From contig JAABSA010000006.1 of NCBI GenBank assembly GCA_011390635.1, forward strand, positions 62,001 through 126,000: 64,000 nt of DNA, written 5' to 3'. This DNA is from Desulfotignum sp. (GTDB lineage: Bacteria; Desulfobacterota; Desulfobacteria; Desulfobacterales; Desulfobacteraceae). Shown one piece after another: positions 10,565 through 18,654 of this stretch. Position 1 is the stretch's first letter, and the number at the start of each line of letters is the position of its first letter. The notes beneath the pieces were generated by a model. It was not told the DNA's origin. It searched no databases and saw only the letters and a program-made list of their open reading frames with translations. The position numbers and the translations under genes were made by a program.

Positions 10565-11867
10565 GGTCATCCACCAATCCCAGACGGGCCATTGTATCCA
10601 GGGTGCGATCCACTGCACCGGTATTTTCACAACATACTGAAAATGCACGGCTTCCCATTTTTCCGGCAAGATCCGGCTGGAAAAAAATGTCCTGCAGTGC
10701 CCTCACAAGCCCGTCCCTGTCCGGCACCCGACAGGCTGCTTTGTGCGCCAGGAGCAAGGTTGCAATCCCCGAAAAATCGCTCATGTGGGGACCAAACAAT
10801 ATGGGTTTTTTGAAAACAGCCGGTTCCAGGGGGTTGTGTCCCCCGCAGGGAACCAGGGAGCCGCCGATGAATGCGACATCACACACTGCATAGGCACTTG
10901 CCAGAACCCCTAGACAATCCAGAACCATTACCGCAGCATTCACAGGGTTTTGTCGGGTGTGAGACAGCAGGGCGGGGCGGTTTCCCTGGAGGGCCATGGC
11001 ATCTGCCACCTGTCTGGATCTGGCCGGATCCCTGGGGGCCACAATCAGTTTTAACCCCGGGACCGCCTGCCGCACCTGGTGATAAACCGCTCCGAGAATC
11101 ACTTCTTCTCCCGGATGGGTAGAGCCGGCAATCCAGACTTTATCGGTCTTCTGGATATCAAACCAGGTCCTGAGCTCTGCTTTTTGCTTTTCATCCACAA
11201 CCAGGATCGGCTGGTCGAATTTGATATTGCCGGTCATTGTCAGGCGGTCTTGGGAAAATCCCAATGCCCTGAATCGGTCCTGGTCCTGGCGGGTCTGCAC
11301 CAGAACATGGGTCAATCCGGAAAAAAAAAGACCTGATATCCTGCCCAGACGGCGGTACCTGTTAAAGGACCGTCTGGAAAGCCTTGCATTGATCAGGACA
11401 ACGGGAATATCGTTCTGGTGCATGGCATAAAGGAACCCCGGCCACAGATCTGTTTCAACCAGACAGACCAGATCCGGCGCGATAAGATGTCTCACCCTGG
11501 CAACCGACCAGGGAAGATCAAAGGGGAAATAGGCAATCTGGGATACCAGGTCCTCATCTGGACTGCAAAACAGCTGCTGTGCTGTGTCAAAACCTGTCCG
11601 GGTTGCAGCGGTAAAAACAATCTGCAGGTGCGGTAACCGCTGCCGCACAGCGGTTATCAGAGGAACCGCAGACCGGACCTCTCCCACTGACAGAGCATGA
11701 ATCCATATGCGTTTTTCAGAACCGCTTTTTTTTTTCAGTCCTGTGTATATTCCCAGTCGCTGCAGCAGATTGGCCCGCCTTTTTTCCGATACCAGCCAGA
11801 TGAAGGGTAACACCGGCAGCACAAGGAGAAATGCTGCAGAGACAAACATTTGATACATCAGCATCAT
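10557..11867 (-). CDS. waaA: WaaA (KdtA), Kdo transferase
   Basis: A 436-residue GT-B glycosyltransferase that moves Kdo, or here perhaps Kdo8N, from CMP onto lipid IVA. The N-terminus has a hydrophobic anchor, MFVSAAFLLVLPVLPFIW. WIHALSVGEVRSAVPLI and LVETDLWPGFLYAM are characteristic WaaA blocks. FIGGSLVPCGGHNPLEPA near the C-terminus binds the CMP-sugar. The ATG at 11867 is 4 bases past the lptG stop, and the frame continues upstream only into lptG. Whether it adds one Kdo or two is not readable. Confidence 0.93.
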   Translation of the reverse strand: MMLMYQMFVSAAFLLVLPVLPFIWLVSEKRRANLLQRLGIYTGLKKKSGSEKRIWIHALSVGEVRSAVPLITAVRQRLPHLQIVFTAATRTGFDTAQQLFCSPDEDLVSQIAYFPFDLPWSVARVRHLIAPDLVCLVETDLWPGFLYAMHQNDIPVVLINARLSRRSFNRYRRLGRISGLFFSGLTHVLVQTRQDQDRFRALGFSQDRLTMTGNIKFDQPILVVDEKQKAELRTWFDIQKTDKVWIAGSTHPGEEVILGAVYHQVRQAVPGLKLIVAPRDPARSRQVADAMALQGNRPALLSHTRQNPVNAAVMVLDCLGVLASAYAVCDVAFIGGSLVPCGGHNPLEPAVFKKPILFGPHMSDFSGIATLLLAHKAACRVPDRDGLVRALQDIFFQPDLAGKMGSRAFSVCCENTGAVDRTLDTMARLGLVDDHV

Positions 11868-11871
11868 GTCA

Positions 11872-12948
11872 TTATTCCGTGTTGATGAGGAAAACAAAGC
11901 CTGCACATAGAAAAAAACCATTGGCCACCCAGGGGGCTGCTACTGCCGGCAACACCCCGGCATACCCCATGGACAGACATATGCCATACAACACCCAGTA
12001 AAAAAAAGCAATTACCACCCCCAGGGCAATGGCTGCCGGCAGATTGGCTTTTACAAAATTGCGCATGCCGATGGCAGCACCGGTCAGGGCCATGATGATA
12101 CAGATAAAAGGAAACGCAATTTTACCATGCATATCCACCTGATAGGTGGTGGCATCATATCCTTCGTTTCTGACCTTATCCACATATGCTTTCAGTTCAA
12201 AAAAACCCATTTCATCAGAGGGCTTGATCAGTTGTCCCAGATCCTCGGGCACAACGCCCAGCTCAACCAGTTTCATGTCTGACAATGTCACATCGTAATC
12301 ACCGGTATCCGGATTATGGGTCTGCTCAATAACATCTTCCAACAGCCACTGGTCAAGTTCATACCGGCCATGGCGTGCATCGATCCTGGAAACAAGGGTA
12401 AAATCATCTGCCATGGTAGTGGCACAGATACCGGCCACGGTCTGCTGGACCGGATCAAAAAATCTGATGTGCACCAGGGTTTTTTGGTCTTTTATCCAGA
12501 TATCATTGCGATTTTGGGAAATATTATCCTGTTTGCGCAAGTGATATTGCCGGATATGGTTGGCCTTTGCCATGGACAACGGCACCAGTGATTCCCCCAT
12601 GAAAAACATGATCCCAACAAGCAGAGCACTGGCCATAAGTGCGGGTTTGACCAGAAAATAGACGGAAATACCCGAAGATTTTACAGCCGTAAGCTCATTG
12701 TTTTTGTTCATCAGCCCAAATACGACAATGGTGGCGAGCAAAATGGCGGCCGGTGTAAGTTGAACAAACATGAACGGCAGTTTCAGCACCACATACCAGA
12801 AGGCCTGGGCAAGAGAAATTGGAGATTCCAGAAATCTATCCATACGGGAAAGATAATCAATGCACACAAACAGCACCAGTATGACAGTCTGAATAACACC
12901 AAAATATTTGGCAAACTCCCTGAGCCAGTATTTATGCAGACATGTCAT
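11872..12948 (-). CDS. lptG: LptG, LPS export permease subunit
   Basis: A 358-residue membrane protein of the YjgP/YjgQ family, half of the LptFG permease that passes LPS from the inner membrane to LptC and the periplasmic bridge with LptB energy. Three N-terminal helices, a periplasmic beta-jellyroll near 130-260 and three C-terminal helices are visible. NNELTAVKSSGISVYFLV is the cytoplasmic coupling region touching LptB. It overlaps lptF by 17 bases. The F and G labels follow gene order and could be exchanged. Confidence 0.9.
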   Translation of the reverse strand: MTCLHKYWLREFAKYFGVIQTVILVLFVCIDYLSRMDRFLESPISLAQAFWYVVLKLPFMFVQLTPAAILLATIVVFGLMNKNNELTAVKSSGISVYFLVKPALMASALLVGIMFFMGESLVPLSMAKANHIRQYHLRKQDNISQNRNDIWIKDQKTLVHIRFFDPVQQTVAGICATTMADDFTLVSRIDARHGRYELDQWLLEDVIEQTHNPDTGDYDVTLSDMKLVELGVVPEDLGQLIKPSDEMGFFELKAYVDKVRNEGYDATTYQVDMHGKIAFPFICIIMALTGAAIGMRNFVKANLPAAIALGVVIAFFYWVLYGICLSMGYAGVLPAVAAPWVANGFFLCAGFVFLINTE

Positions 12949-14131
12949 GGCGCATCATTTTCATACAACGGTTTTGCACCCGGCGGACCGACCGGGTGAC
13001 AATTGCCGGCATTTTCACGGGTTTTTCCCGGGCATTGCGCCTGAGCAGGTATATTCCAGCCGCACCCATGACCAGGTTGGGCAGCCACATCCCCAGAACC
13101 GGCGGGAAATACCCTGTTTCTCCGGCTGACCACCCGGCTGCCAGGAAAAAATAATACACCAGCAGGCACAAGACCCCTGTACCGAATCCGGAGGACCGGC
13201 GCAGGGAAAGAGATTGAACCCCCAAAGGAAAGGCCAGAAGACCCATGGCAAAACAGGCGAATGGAACGGAAAATTTTTCATGCAGGACCATCAGTGCCTC
13301 GCTCATCTGGTTTTTGTCCTGGATACCGGATCGGATAAAGCGGAGCAAATCCATCAGACTTCGCTCATCCAGGTCTTTTTGGATCCTGCCCGGTCCCTGC
13401 TGCATGGCAGCCAGGTCGATATTGATATCATAATGGCCAAAATGGATGGTGGAAACCGTTTTGTCTGTGATATCAACCTGATTGATCATCCCGCTATACA
13501 GGCGTATGGTATACACACTGTCATTATGTGAACGGATCAATTTTCCCCGGGGGGCCACGGATATCCGGGTCATGCCCTGGACAGTGCGGTCTTCAATAAA
13601 CACATCCGTCAGATCCTTTGTTTTCATGTCCACATGGGACACATACATCATGATATCTTTCAGCTGGGAATTGAACTGTCGTTCCTGGAGAGCCAGATCA
13701 ATGCTTGATCGTGCCATAGCAACCGTTTTTTGCTTAATGGCCAATTTGCCCCAGGAAACACCGAATATGGTTATCCACAGGGTCAGCAGCGTTCCCAGCA
13801 TGCAAAAGACCAGCACCGGCGGCAGCAGCCGGTACAGGGACAAGCCGGCACTTTTTAAGGCCACGATTTCATTTTCCCCGGACATGCGCATGAATGTAAG
13901 CAGCACGGAAATCATTACCGACATGGGAATGGTGAACTCCAGAAACCGGGGCAGTGTATACATAATCATCATCAGGATGGCGGTGATATCTGCATTATAG
14001 TTCACCACCATATTGGTGATATCCGGAATCCGGGTCATCAGAAACACAAACGTCAGAAAAAAAAGGCTGATGCCGAAGGGCGGCAAAAATTCTTTAAATA
14101 TATAGCGGTTTATTATGTTCACAGGTATCAT
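12932..14131 (-). CDS. lptF: LptF, LPS export permease subunit
   Basis: A 399-residue YjgP/YjgQ permease, the partner of LptG. MIPVNIINRYIFKEFLPPFG opens the first helix, and GENEIVALKSAGLSLYRLL is the coupling helix. The middle forms the periplasmic jellyroll, followed by three helices and a basic tail, RKPVKMP-like. I place the start at ATG 14131. The open frame runs 103 codons further, but that stretch is antisense to thiamine pyrophosphokinase and does not fit the family. It heads the minus-strand LPS run. No clear ribosome site is present. Confidence 0.9.
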   Translation of the reverse strand: MIPVNIINRYIFKEFLPPFGISLFFLTFVFLMTRIPDITNMVVNYNADITAILMMIMYTLPRFLEFTIPMSVMISVLLTFMRMSGENEIVALKSAGLSLYRLLPPVLVFCMLGTLLTLWITIFGVSWGKLAIKQKTVAMARSSIDLALQERQFNSQLKDIMMYVSHVDMKTKDLTDVFIEDRTVQGMTRISVAPRGKLIRSHNDSVYTIRLYSGMINQVDITDKTVSTIHFGHYDINIDLAAMQQGPGRIQKDLDERSLMDLLRFIRSGIQDKNQMSEALMVLHEKFSVPFACFAMGLLAFPLGVQSLSLRRSSGFGTGVLCLLVYYFFLAAGWSAGETGYFPPVLGMWLPNLVMGAAGIYLLRRNAREKPVKMPAIVTRSVRRVQNRCMKMMRHDMSA

Positions 14132-14219
14132 TTTTGATGAAAAATATAAGCTTGTTTGCAAAGTGTCAAGGCACAAATACCGGTTTTCACGCCAGTTGTT
14201 TTGTGATAAGGATGAAGGC

Positions 14220-14873
14220 ATGAAATGTATTATCATTGCCGGCGGAACCCTGGACATTGACAGTAAAATGAAATGGAACCAGCGTGTTACAGATCTTCTG
14301 GCCCCCGCAGACCTGATCATTGCAGCAGACGGCGGAGCCAACCATCTGCTGCAACTGGGCTCTCTTCCCCATATCATCATGGGGGATCTGGATTCCATTG
14401 CACCGAAAACGTTGCAGTTTTTTAAAAAAAAGGGAATCAAAATCCAATCTTATCCTGTCCGCAAAAACCAGACCGATACGGAATTATGCATGCTCCATGC
14501 CCTTGATCAAGGGGCTGATGACATCACTTTTGTGGCTGCCACCGGCACAAGACTGGACCATACCCTGGCAAATATTTTTCTGCTGACCAGATTGACAGAC
14601 AGCGGCATCCGGGCCAGGATAATGGATGCCCACAATGAAATTTACCTGATCAGAGACCGGTTGACGCTTGCGGGAAAGCCCGGAGATCTGCTTTCTCTCA
14701 TCCCCTTGTCCAGCCGGGTGGAAGGGGTGACTGTTGAGGGGCTTGCCTATCTTCTGGATGACCAGACCCTTTTTATGGGAAGTTCTCTGGGAGTCAGTAA
14801 TTATTTTACAGAAAAAAAAGCAGTGATATCCATCCGATCAGGGACACTGATCGCTGCCAGATCCGTGGATTGA
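14220..14873 (+). CDS. Thiamine diphosphokinase
   Basis: A 217-residue cytoplasmic enzyme that transfers pyrophosphate from ATP to thiamine to make thiamine diphosphate. Family motifs are ADGGANHLLQLG, IMGDLDSI with metal-binding aspartates, and KNQTDTELCMLHAL. The C-terminal half, with GDLLSLIPLS and GSSLGVSNYF, is the thiamine-binding jellyroll. AAGGA lies before ATG 14220. An upstream in-frame ATG at 14115 would overlap the lptF start region and adds non-family residues. No riboswitch is seen. It is divergent from lptF and convergent with the lipoprotein gene, so it appears monocistronic. Confidence 0.9.
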   Translation: MKCIIIAGGTLDIDSKMKWNQRVTDLLAPADLIIAADGGANHLLQLGSLPHIIMGDLDSIAPKTLQFFKKKGIKIQSYPVRKNQTDTELCMLHALDQGADDITFVAATGTRLDHTLANIFLLTRLTDSGIRARIMDAHNEIYLIRDRLTLAGKPGDLLSLIPLSSRVEGVTVEGLAYLLDDQTLFMGSSLGVSNYFTEKKAVISIRSGTLIAARSVD

Positions 14874-14886
14874 ACTGCATTGACCA

Positions 14887-15759
14887 TCAGGTTTTCCGGT
14901 CATCTGCCGGGGGGCTTAGCTCTGTATTTTCCGTATCATCCGCAGCTGGACCAATATTTTTTTCTGCACCAAAGGTATGCTCAATAATAAATTCCTCCAC
15001 CTTTTCCATGGAGGTGGAAACAATCACGCGTTTGATGTTGATATCTTTGATAACGCCGTCCATATAAGGATTAAGCACCTCCACCAGCCTGGATTTCTGG
15101 GCTTTGACCTTATCAAAATCTTCAACATCACTGTGAACAAGAGAACTGAGAAACAAAATAGCTGCTTCTTTGGCCCTGGGATGCAGCCGGGGCACTTGCT
15201 GCCCGGGCATCAATTCCTTGAGGGCCAGTTCCATATTCAGGCAAAGATACCGGTCCGGAGCGCCTGAACTGATTTTGTTCAAATTTACAGCGATGGGTGC
15301 CATGGGGATGATCACTGCAGTGTTTTCAGGATCTTCACCAGGTTTTTTGGCGCGGGTTTTTTCCCATTCTGCAACCCTTTGACTTTCCTCTTGCAGCAGC
15401 ATGCGCTGATCGGTTAATTCCATTACATCAAACACATAGGTGTTATTTTTTTCCCATACATTTTCAATGCTGGATTCCATTACCGTAAAAATCAACCGCC
15501 TGTCCTGCAAATGCCAGGTACCTTCGGCATCGCCTTTATTGGCAACGATTTTAGAAGTGGCATCTGCAATGCGCACCGAGGATTTCCAAATTCCCTTGGG
15601 ATTGATGATCAGCAGGATATAGGCCCGGTTCCGGTAATGGGTCCAGTTGCCAAGCACCATTTCCTTGTCTGCTGCATTTTTATCAGCGCAGCCGGCAATG
15701 CAAGAAACCATGCCAACCAGGAGGGCCGCCACCACAATTGTCCAAGCAAATCTTGCCAT
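14887..15759 (-). CDS. Lipoprotein with lipocalin-like and FliL-like domains
   Basis: A 290-residue protein with a lipoprotein signal: hydrophobic residues 5-18, then CIAGC with the modified cysteine at 24. Residues 35-120 look like a small beta-barrel (GNWTHYRN, GTWHLQDRRLIFTV). From about 155 the sequence resembles FliL: a strand AVNLNKI, PDRYLCLNMELAL, a helix of R-x-KEAAILFLSSL type, and a final VIVSTSMEKVEEFII. FliL itself is a membrane-anchored flagellar basal-body protein, but no flagellar gene lies near. ATG 15759 is preferred over the TTG one codon upstream. The function is unknown. Confidence 0.55.
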   Translation of the reverse strand: MARFAWTIVVAALLVGMVSCIAGCADKNAADKEMVLGNWTHYRNRAYILLIINPKGIWKSSVRIADATSKIVANKGDAEGTWHLQDRRLIFTVMESSIENVWEKNNTYVFDVMELTDQRMLLQEESQRVAEWEKTRAKKPGEDPENTAVIIPMAPIAVNLNKISSGAPDRYLCLNMELALKELMPGQQVPRLHPRAKEAAILFLSSLVHSDVEDFDKVKAQKSRLVEVLNPYMDGVIKDINIKRVIVSTSMEKVEEFIIEHTFGAEKNIGPAADDTENTELSPPADDRKT

Positions 15760-15880
15760 CAATCACATCCACACATCACAAAATTTATAGAATTACACAA
15801 AGACAAGGCTATCACGAAGGTAATACAGGGTCAATAAGGGCAGTCTTGAAACTTACGCTCAGGGGGGGGTATATAAACAA

Positions 15881-15916
15881 AAAAAGGCGCCCATCATACT
15901 ATCAGGGCGCCTTTTT
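15881..15916 (-). terminator. Intrinsic terminator after the HesB-like gene
   Basis: AAAAAGGCGCCC and GGGCGCCTTTTT form a perfect 12-base inverted repeat around a 12-base loop. Read on the minus strand it ends in a T run and lies 20 bases beyond the HesB-like stop. It could also work on the plus strand. Confidence 0.88.
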
Positions 15917-15935
15917 CAAACATTACAGCCTGCGA

Positions 15936-16253
15936 TCAATCACCGCAGGAGCCGCCGGAACCGCAGCTGCCGCATCCGGAAGCACCAAGATCCATGTTGG
16001 AATCAAGAGCAAACCCCATGCCTGTAAAGTCTATTTTTATCCGTTCCGCTTTTTGCATGAAATCTTTGTCCACAACAAACTTATGTCCTTTTACATCAAA
16101 TGCATCATCGGAATTCTTAGGCTCATCCAGAGCCATGGCAAGGGAGGGGCCCCCTCAGCCGCCGGAGTTGAGAAAAATCCGTATGGGGGTCGGTTCCTTC
16201 CCCTGAAAATAGTCATCAATCTGCGCTTTGGCAGGATCTGTCAGTTCAATCAT
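15936..16253 (-). CDS. HesB/IscA-like selenoprotein (UGA read as Sec)
   Basis: A 105-residue HesB/IscA-fold protein whose codon 33 is TGA (16157-16155). The flanks read RIFLNSGG-U-GGPSLAMALDEP, exactly the place where HesB/IscA proteins have a conserved cysteine in SGGCGG. Both sides stay in one frame and match the family, so selenocysteine is the natural reading. HesB-like selenoproteins are known in delta-proteobacteria. The tail GCGSCGSGGSCGD provides more thiol ligands. An iron-sulfur or metal-related redox role is plausible but not established. ATG 16253 follows AAGGAG. The gene has its own promoter and terminator. The other reading, a gene broken by a nonsense mutation, is less likely. 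Confidence 0.85.
16120..16134 (-). promoter_or_regulatory. SECIS-like hairpin of the HesB-like gene
   Basis: On the minus strand GGCTC and GAGCC pair around the loop TGGAT. The loop begins 25 bases after the UGA and has G in its second position. This fits the general bacterial SECIS layout of an apical loop 16-37 bases downstream with G among the first two loop bases. The stem is short at 5 pairs and SelB binding is not shown. Confidence 0.55.
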
Positions 16254-16280
16254 TTGTAAACTCTCCTTATGGTTTATTCG

Positions 16281-16302
16281 ATTCAGGTAAGCCTGCCTGA
16301 AT
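16281..16302. promoter_or_regulatory. Palindromic operator at the HesB-like promoter
   Basis: ATTCAGG and CCTGAAT are perfectly complementary across an 8-base spacer. The site begins 6 bases downstream of the minus-strand -10 box, so it covers the expected transcription start. A dimeric repressor is likely. The regulator is not identified. Confidence 0.5.
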
Positions 16303-16308
16303 AGTATT

Positions 16309-16337
16309 ATTTTAACCACGGCCCTTCTGCCTGTCAA
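16309..16337 (-). promoter_or_regulatory. Sigma-70 promoter of the HesB-like gene
   Basis: On the minus strand TTGACA (16337-16332) and TAAAAT (16314-16309) are separated by 17 bases, an almost perfect vegetative promoter. It would start transcription about 50 bases before the ATG at 16253. Confidence 0.75.
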
Positions 16338-16386
16338 TGTTACGGCATCTATTTTTTCAATAATCTTACAAAAACCCCTGAATATT

Positions 16387-16395
16387 TGCTATAAT
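16387..16395 (+). promoter_or_regulatory. Extended -10 promoter of the U32-like/galE operon
   Basis: TGCTATAAT is a perfect extended -10 element about 40 bases before the first gene. Only a weak CTTACA-like -35 lies at 16365-16370, which fits extended -10 promoters. Confidence 0.5.
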
Positions 16396-16434
16396 GGATT
16401 GCCAAGAAACCATTGCATATTGTAGCATATCATC

Positions 16435-17499
16435 ATGAAATTATCGGTACCCTTTATCCCGGACATCACCTATGCAGAATTTTTGGCCGAAAACCGCGGC
16501 AAGCTGGCATCAGTTTATTTTGCTCTTTGTTCCGGCCCGGTTCTGGATGCCCGTGTGCGGTGCAAGACAGTGGACCCTGTGCTGCCTGCAAAGCCCCTGG
16601 GCAGGCTGTCGGGAATAAACGCCTATTGTCTGCTGAATTCACGGTTTGTTCACCCGGATCTCTATCTGGATGATCTTTTTTTGCGCCAGACCCTGGACAG
16701 CCTGGAAAAATTGTTTAGCACAATCCGCATCCAGGGGATTGTATTTTCCGACCTGTATCTGTTGCAGGCCCTGGCCGGAACCGGCCATGATCTGATCACA
16801 AAGCTCGAAGCCGTTCCCGGCATTAATATGATGATAGACAATGCCCCAAAAGCCTTTTTTCTTGTGGAAGCCATCGAGAGAACCGGATTCCGGCTGCCTG
16901 GAAAACTTATCCTGGACCGCTCCCTGAACAGGGATTTTCACGCCCTTGAAAAAACCGTCACCGGTATCAAACAGGCGTATCCACACATCGGCATTGAACT
17001 GATGGCCAATGAAGGCTGTCTTTTGCACTGCCCGTTTAAACTTACCCACGATGCCCAGATTTCACTGTCCAACACGGGCCTTGTCCAGGAGAAGACCCAC
17101 CGAATCAGCCGTACCCTGGGGTGTCATAACACCTTTTTTCACCATCCCCACATGTTTTTGCGCTCTCCTTTTATCCGTCCCGAAGACATGGGAGCCTATG
17201 CCGGTCTGGCCGATACCATCAAACTCAGCGGCAGGACCCTGGGAGTAGATTTTCTACGCAAGGTTATTGCCGCATACAGCCGGCAGTCTTTTGACGGCAA
17301 TCTTCTGGAACTCATGGATGCCAGCCGTTTTCTGGCTGATTCCTATTTTATTGACAACAAAAAACTGGGACCGGATTTTCTCAATACCCTTGCAAATTGC
17401 ACAAAATTTTGCAAAGAATGCCGGATATGCCATGATCTGTTCATGAATGCAGCCCGAAAACACACAATCATCTTACAACCTTACAAGGATATGCAATGA
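16435..17499 (+). CDS. Cysteine-rich protein, peptidase U32-like
   Basis: A 354-residue soluble protein that I place tentatively with the peptidase U32/UbiU-UbiV group. The segment IELMANEGCLLHCPFK (C195, C199) resembles their NxGC core, with a further C230 in TLGCH and a phrase FIRPEDMGAYAGLADTIKLSGRT. The C-terminus has C322, C326, C329 and C332 in CTKFCKECRIC. Seven cysteines in these positions would suit an iron-sulfur cluster, as in UbiU and UbiV. The reaction is unknown. No Shine-Dalgarno is visible before the ATG. It overlaps galE by 4 bases. Confidence 0.5.
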   Translation: MKLSVPFIPDITYAEFLAENRGKLASVYFALCSGPVLDARVRCKTVDPVLPAKPLGRLSGINAYCLLNSRFVHPDLYLDDLFLRQTLDSLEKLFSTIRIQGIVFSDLYLLQALAGTGHDLITKLEAVPGINMMIDNAPKAFFLVEAIERTGFRLPGKLILDRSLNRDFHALEKTVTGIKQAYPHIGIELMANEGCLLHCPFKLTHDAQISLSNTGLVQEKTHRISRTLGCHNTFFHHPHMFLRSPFIRPEDMGAYAGLADTIKLSGRTLGVDFLRKVIAAYSRQSFDGNLLELMDASRFLADSYFIDNKKLGPDFLNTLANCTKFCKECRICHDLFMNAARKHTIILQPYKDMQ

Positions 17500-18512
17500 A
17501 AATACTTGTAACCGGCGGTGCAGGATATATCGGCAGCCATACCTGCGTGGCGCTTTTAGATGAAGGCTATGATGTGGCAGTACTGGACAACCTGTCCAAC
17601 AGTTCCAAAGAATCCTTGATCCGGGTGGAAAAGATCACAGGAAAATCATTGGATTTTTTCCAGGCCGATCTTCTGGATAAACAAGCGGTTCACCAGATCT
17701 TTTCCCGGTGCCATGCAGATGCCGTGATCCACTTTGCCGGTCTCAAGGCTGTGGGTGAATCCGTGGCCATGCCGTTGACCTATTTTCATAACAATATTAC
17801 CGGCACCCTGAACCTGTTATCGGTCATGACACAAACAGGGCCGAAAAACATTGTATTTTCATCTTCCGCAACTGTATATGGAGACCCTGCCACCCTGCCC
17901 ATCACAGAGGATTTTGCATTATCTGCGGCAAATCCCTATGGCAGAACCAAATTGATGATCGAAGAGATTCTGGGGGATCTTTTTCATTCAGACCCGGATT
18001 GGAACATTGCCCTGCTGCGGTATTTCAATCCGGTGGGGGCCCATGCCAGCGGCCTGATTGGTGAAGACCCCCAAGGAATTCCCAACAACCTGGTACCCTA
18101 TATATCCCGGGTGGCCATCGGATCTTTGGATCGGGTCCAGGTGTTCGGTAATGACTATGACACACCGGACGGCACCGGGGTGCGCGATTTCATCCATGTG
18201 ACCGACCTGGCGCTTGGCCACATCAAAACCCTGCCCAAACTGTTTTCCAATCCCGGAATCGTTACCTACAATCTGGGAACTGGCAGAGGCTTTTCCGTTC
18301 TGGAAATGATCCAGGGCTTTGCCCGGGCCTGCGGCCATGCCATACCCTATGACATCGTTCCCAGAAGACCCGGTGATATTGCCGCCTGCTGGGCTGATCC
18401 CACAAAAGCCAGAAAAGAACTGGGGTGGCAGGCAGTCAAGACACTGGATGATATGTGCAAAGATACCTGGAACTGGCAGAAAAAAAATCCCCGGGGGTAT
18501 CTGGAACAGTAA
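17496..18512 (+). CDS. galE: GalE, UDP-glucose 4-epimerase
   Basis: A 338-residue extended short-chain dehydrogenase of normal GalE length that interconverts UDP-glucose and UDP-galactose for LPS sugars. GGAGYIGSHTCVAL is the NAD-binding loop. The catalytic pair is S in SSSATVYGD and the YxxxK of NPYGRTKLM. RYFNPVGAHASG and GTGVRDFIHVTDLALGH are GalE-specific blocks. The start overlaps the preceding gene (ATGA). Activity on N-acetylated sugars cannot be excluded. Confidence 0.93.
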   Translation: MKILVTGGAGYIGSHTCVALLDEGYDVAVLDNLSNSSKESLIRVEKITGKSLDFFQADLLDKQAVHQIFSRCHADAVIHFAGLKAVGESVAMPLTYFHNNITGTLNLLSVMTQTGPKNIVFSSSATVYGDPATLPITEDFALSAANPYGRTKLMIEEILGDLFHSDPDWNIALLRYFNPVGAHASGLIGEDPQGIPNNLVPYISRVAIGSLDRVQVFGNDYDTPDGTGVRDFIHVTDLALGHIKTLPKLFSNPGIVTYNLGTGRGFSVLEMIQGFARACGHAIPYDIVPRRPGDIAACWADPTKARKELGWQAVKTLDDMCKDTWNWQKKNPRGYLEQ

Positions 18513-18540
18513 TCCCCTGAAAAAACGAAAGGAAACACAC

Positions 18541-18654
18541 ATGACAATCTCTCCGGTCCCACTGCAGCCGATGGCCAAAACAGCCCCTGTCGCCCGGGGA
18601 GCAGCGCTGCCGGTGGTTACCAATGCTATAAAATCCCGAACCAAAACCCCATGA
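18541..18654 (+). CDS. 37-codon small ORF coupled to an ATP-grasp gene
   Basis: The peptide begins MTISPVPLQPMAKTAPVARG and ends KSRTKTP. It has no acidic residue and no cysteine, carries five basic residues and is rich in proline, alanine and threonine. A strong AAAGGA lies 7-8 bases before the ATG, and its stop overlaps the ATP-grasp start as ATGA, so translation is well supported. It could be a substrate of the enzyme encoded next, a small partner, or only a leader that couples translation. No family is recognised. Confidence 0.55.
   Translation: MTISPVPLQPMAKTAPVARGAALPVVTNAIKSRTKTP

Noticed and set aside
14132-14440. 103-codon N-terminal extension of lptF
   Set aside because: It lies antisense to thiamine pyrophosphokinase and does not match the LptF N-terminus, which begins directly with the first helix.
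15936-16337. Pseudogene or frameshifted iron-sulfur gene
   Set aside because: The two halves share one frame, the only interruption is TGA at the conserved cysteine, and promoter, ribosome site and terminator are intact.
18541-18654. Graspetide precursor
   Set aside because: The peptide has no Asp or Glu, which graspetide ligases need for side-chain links.
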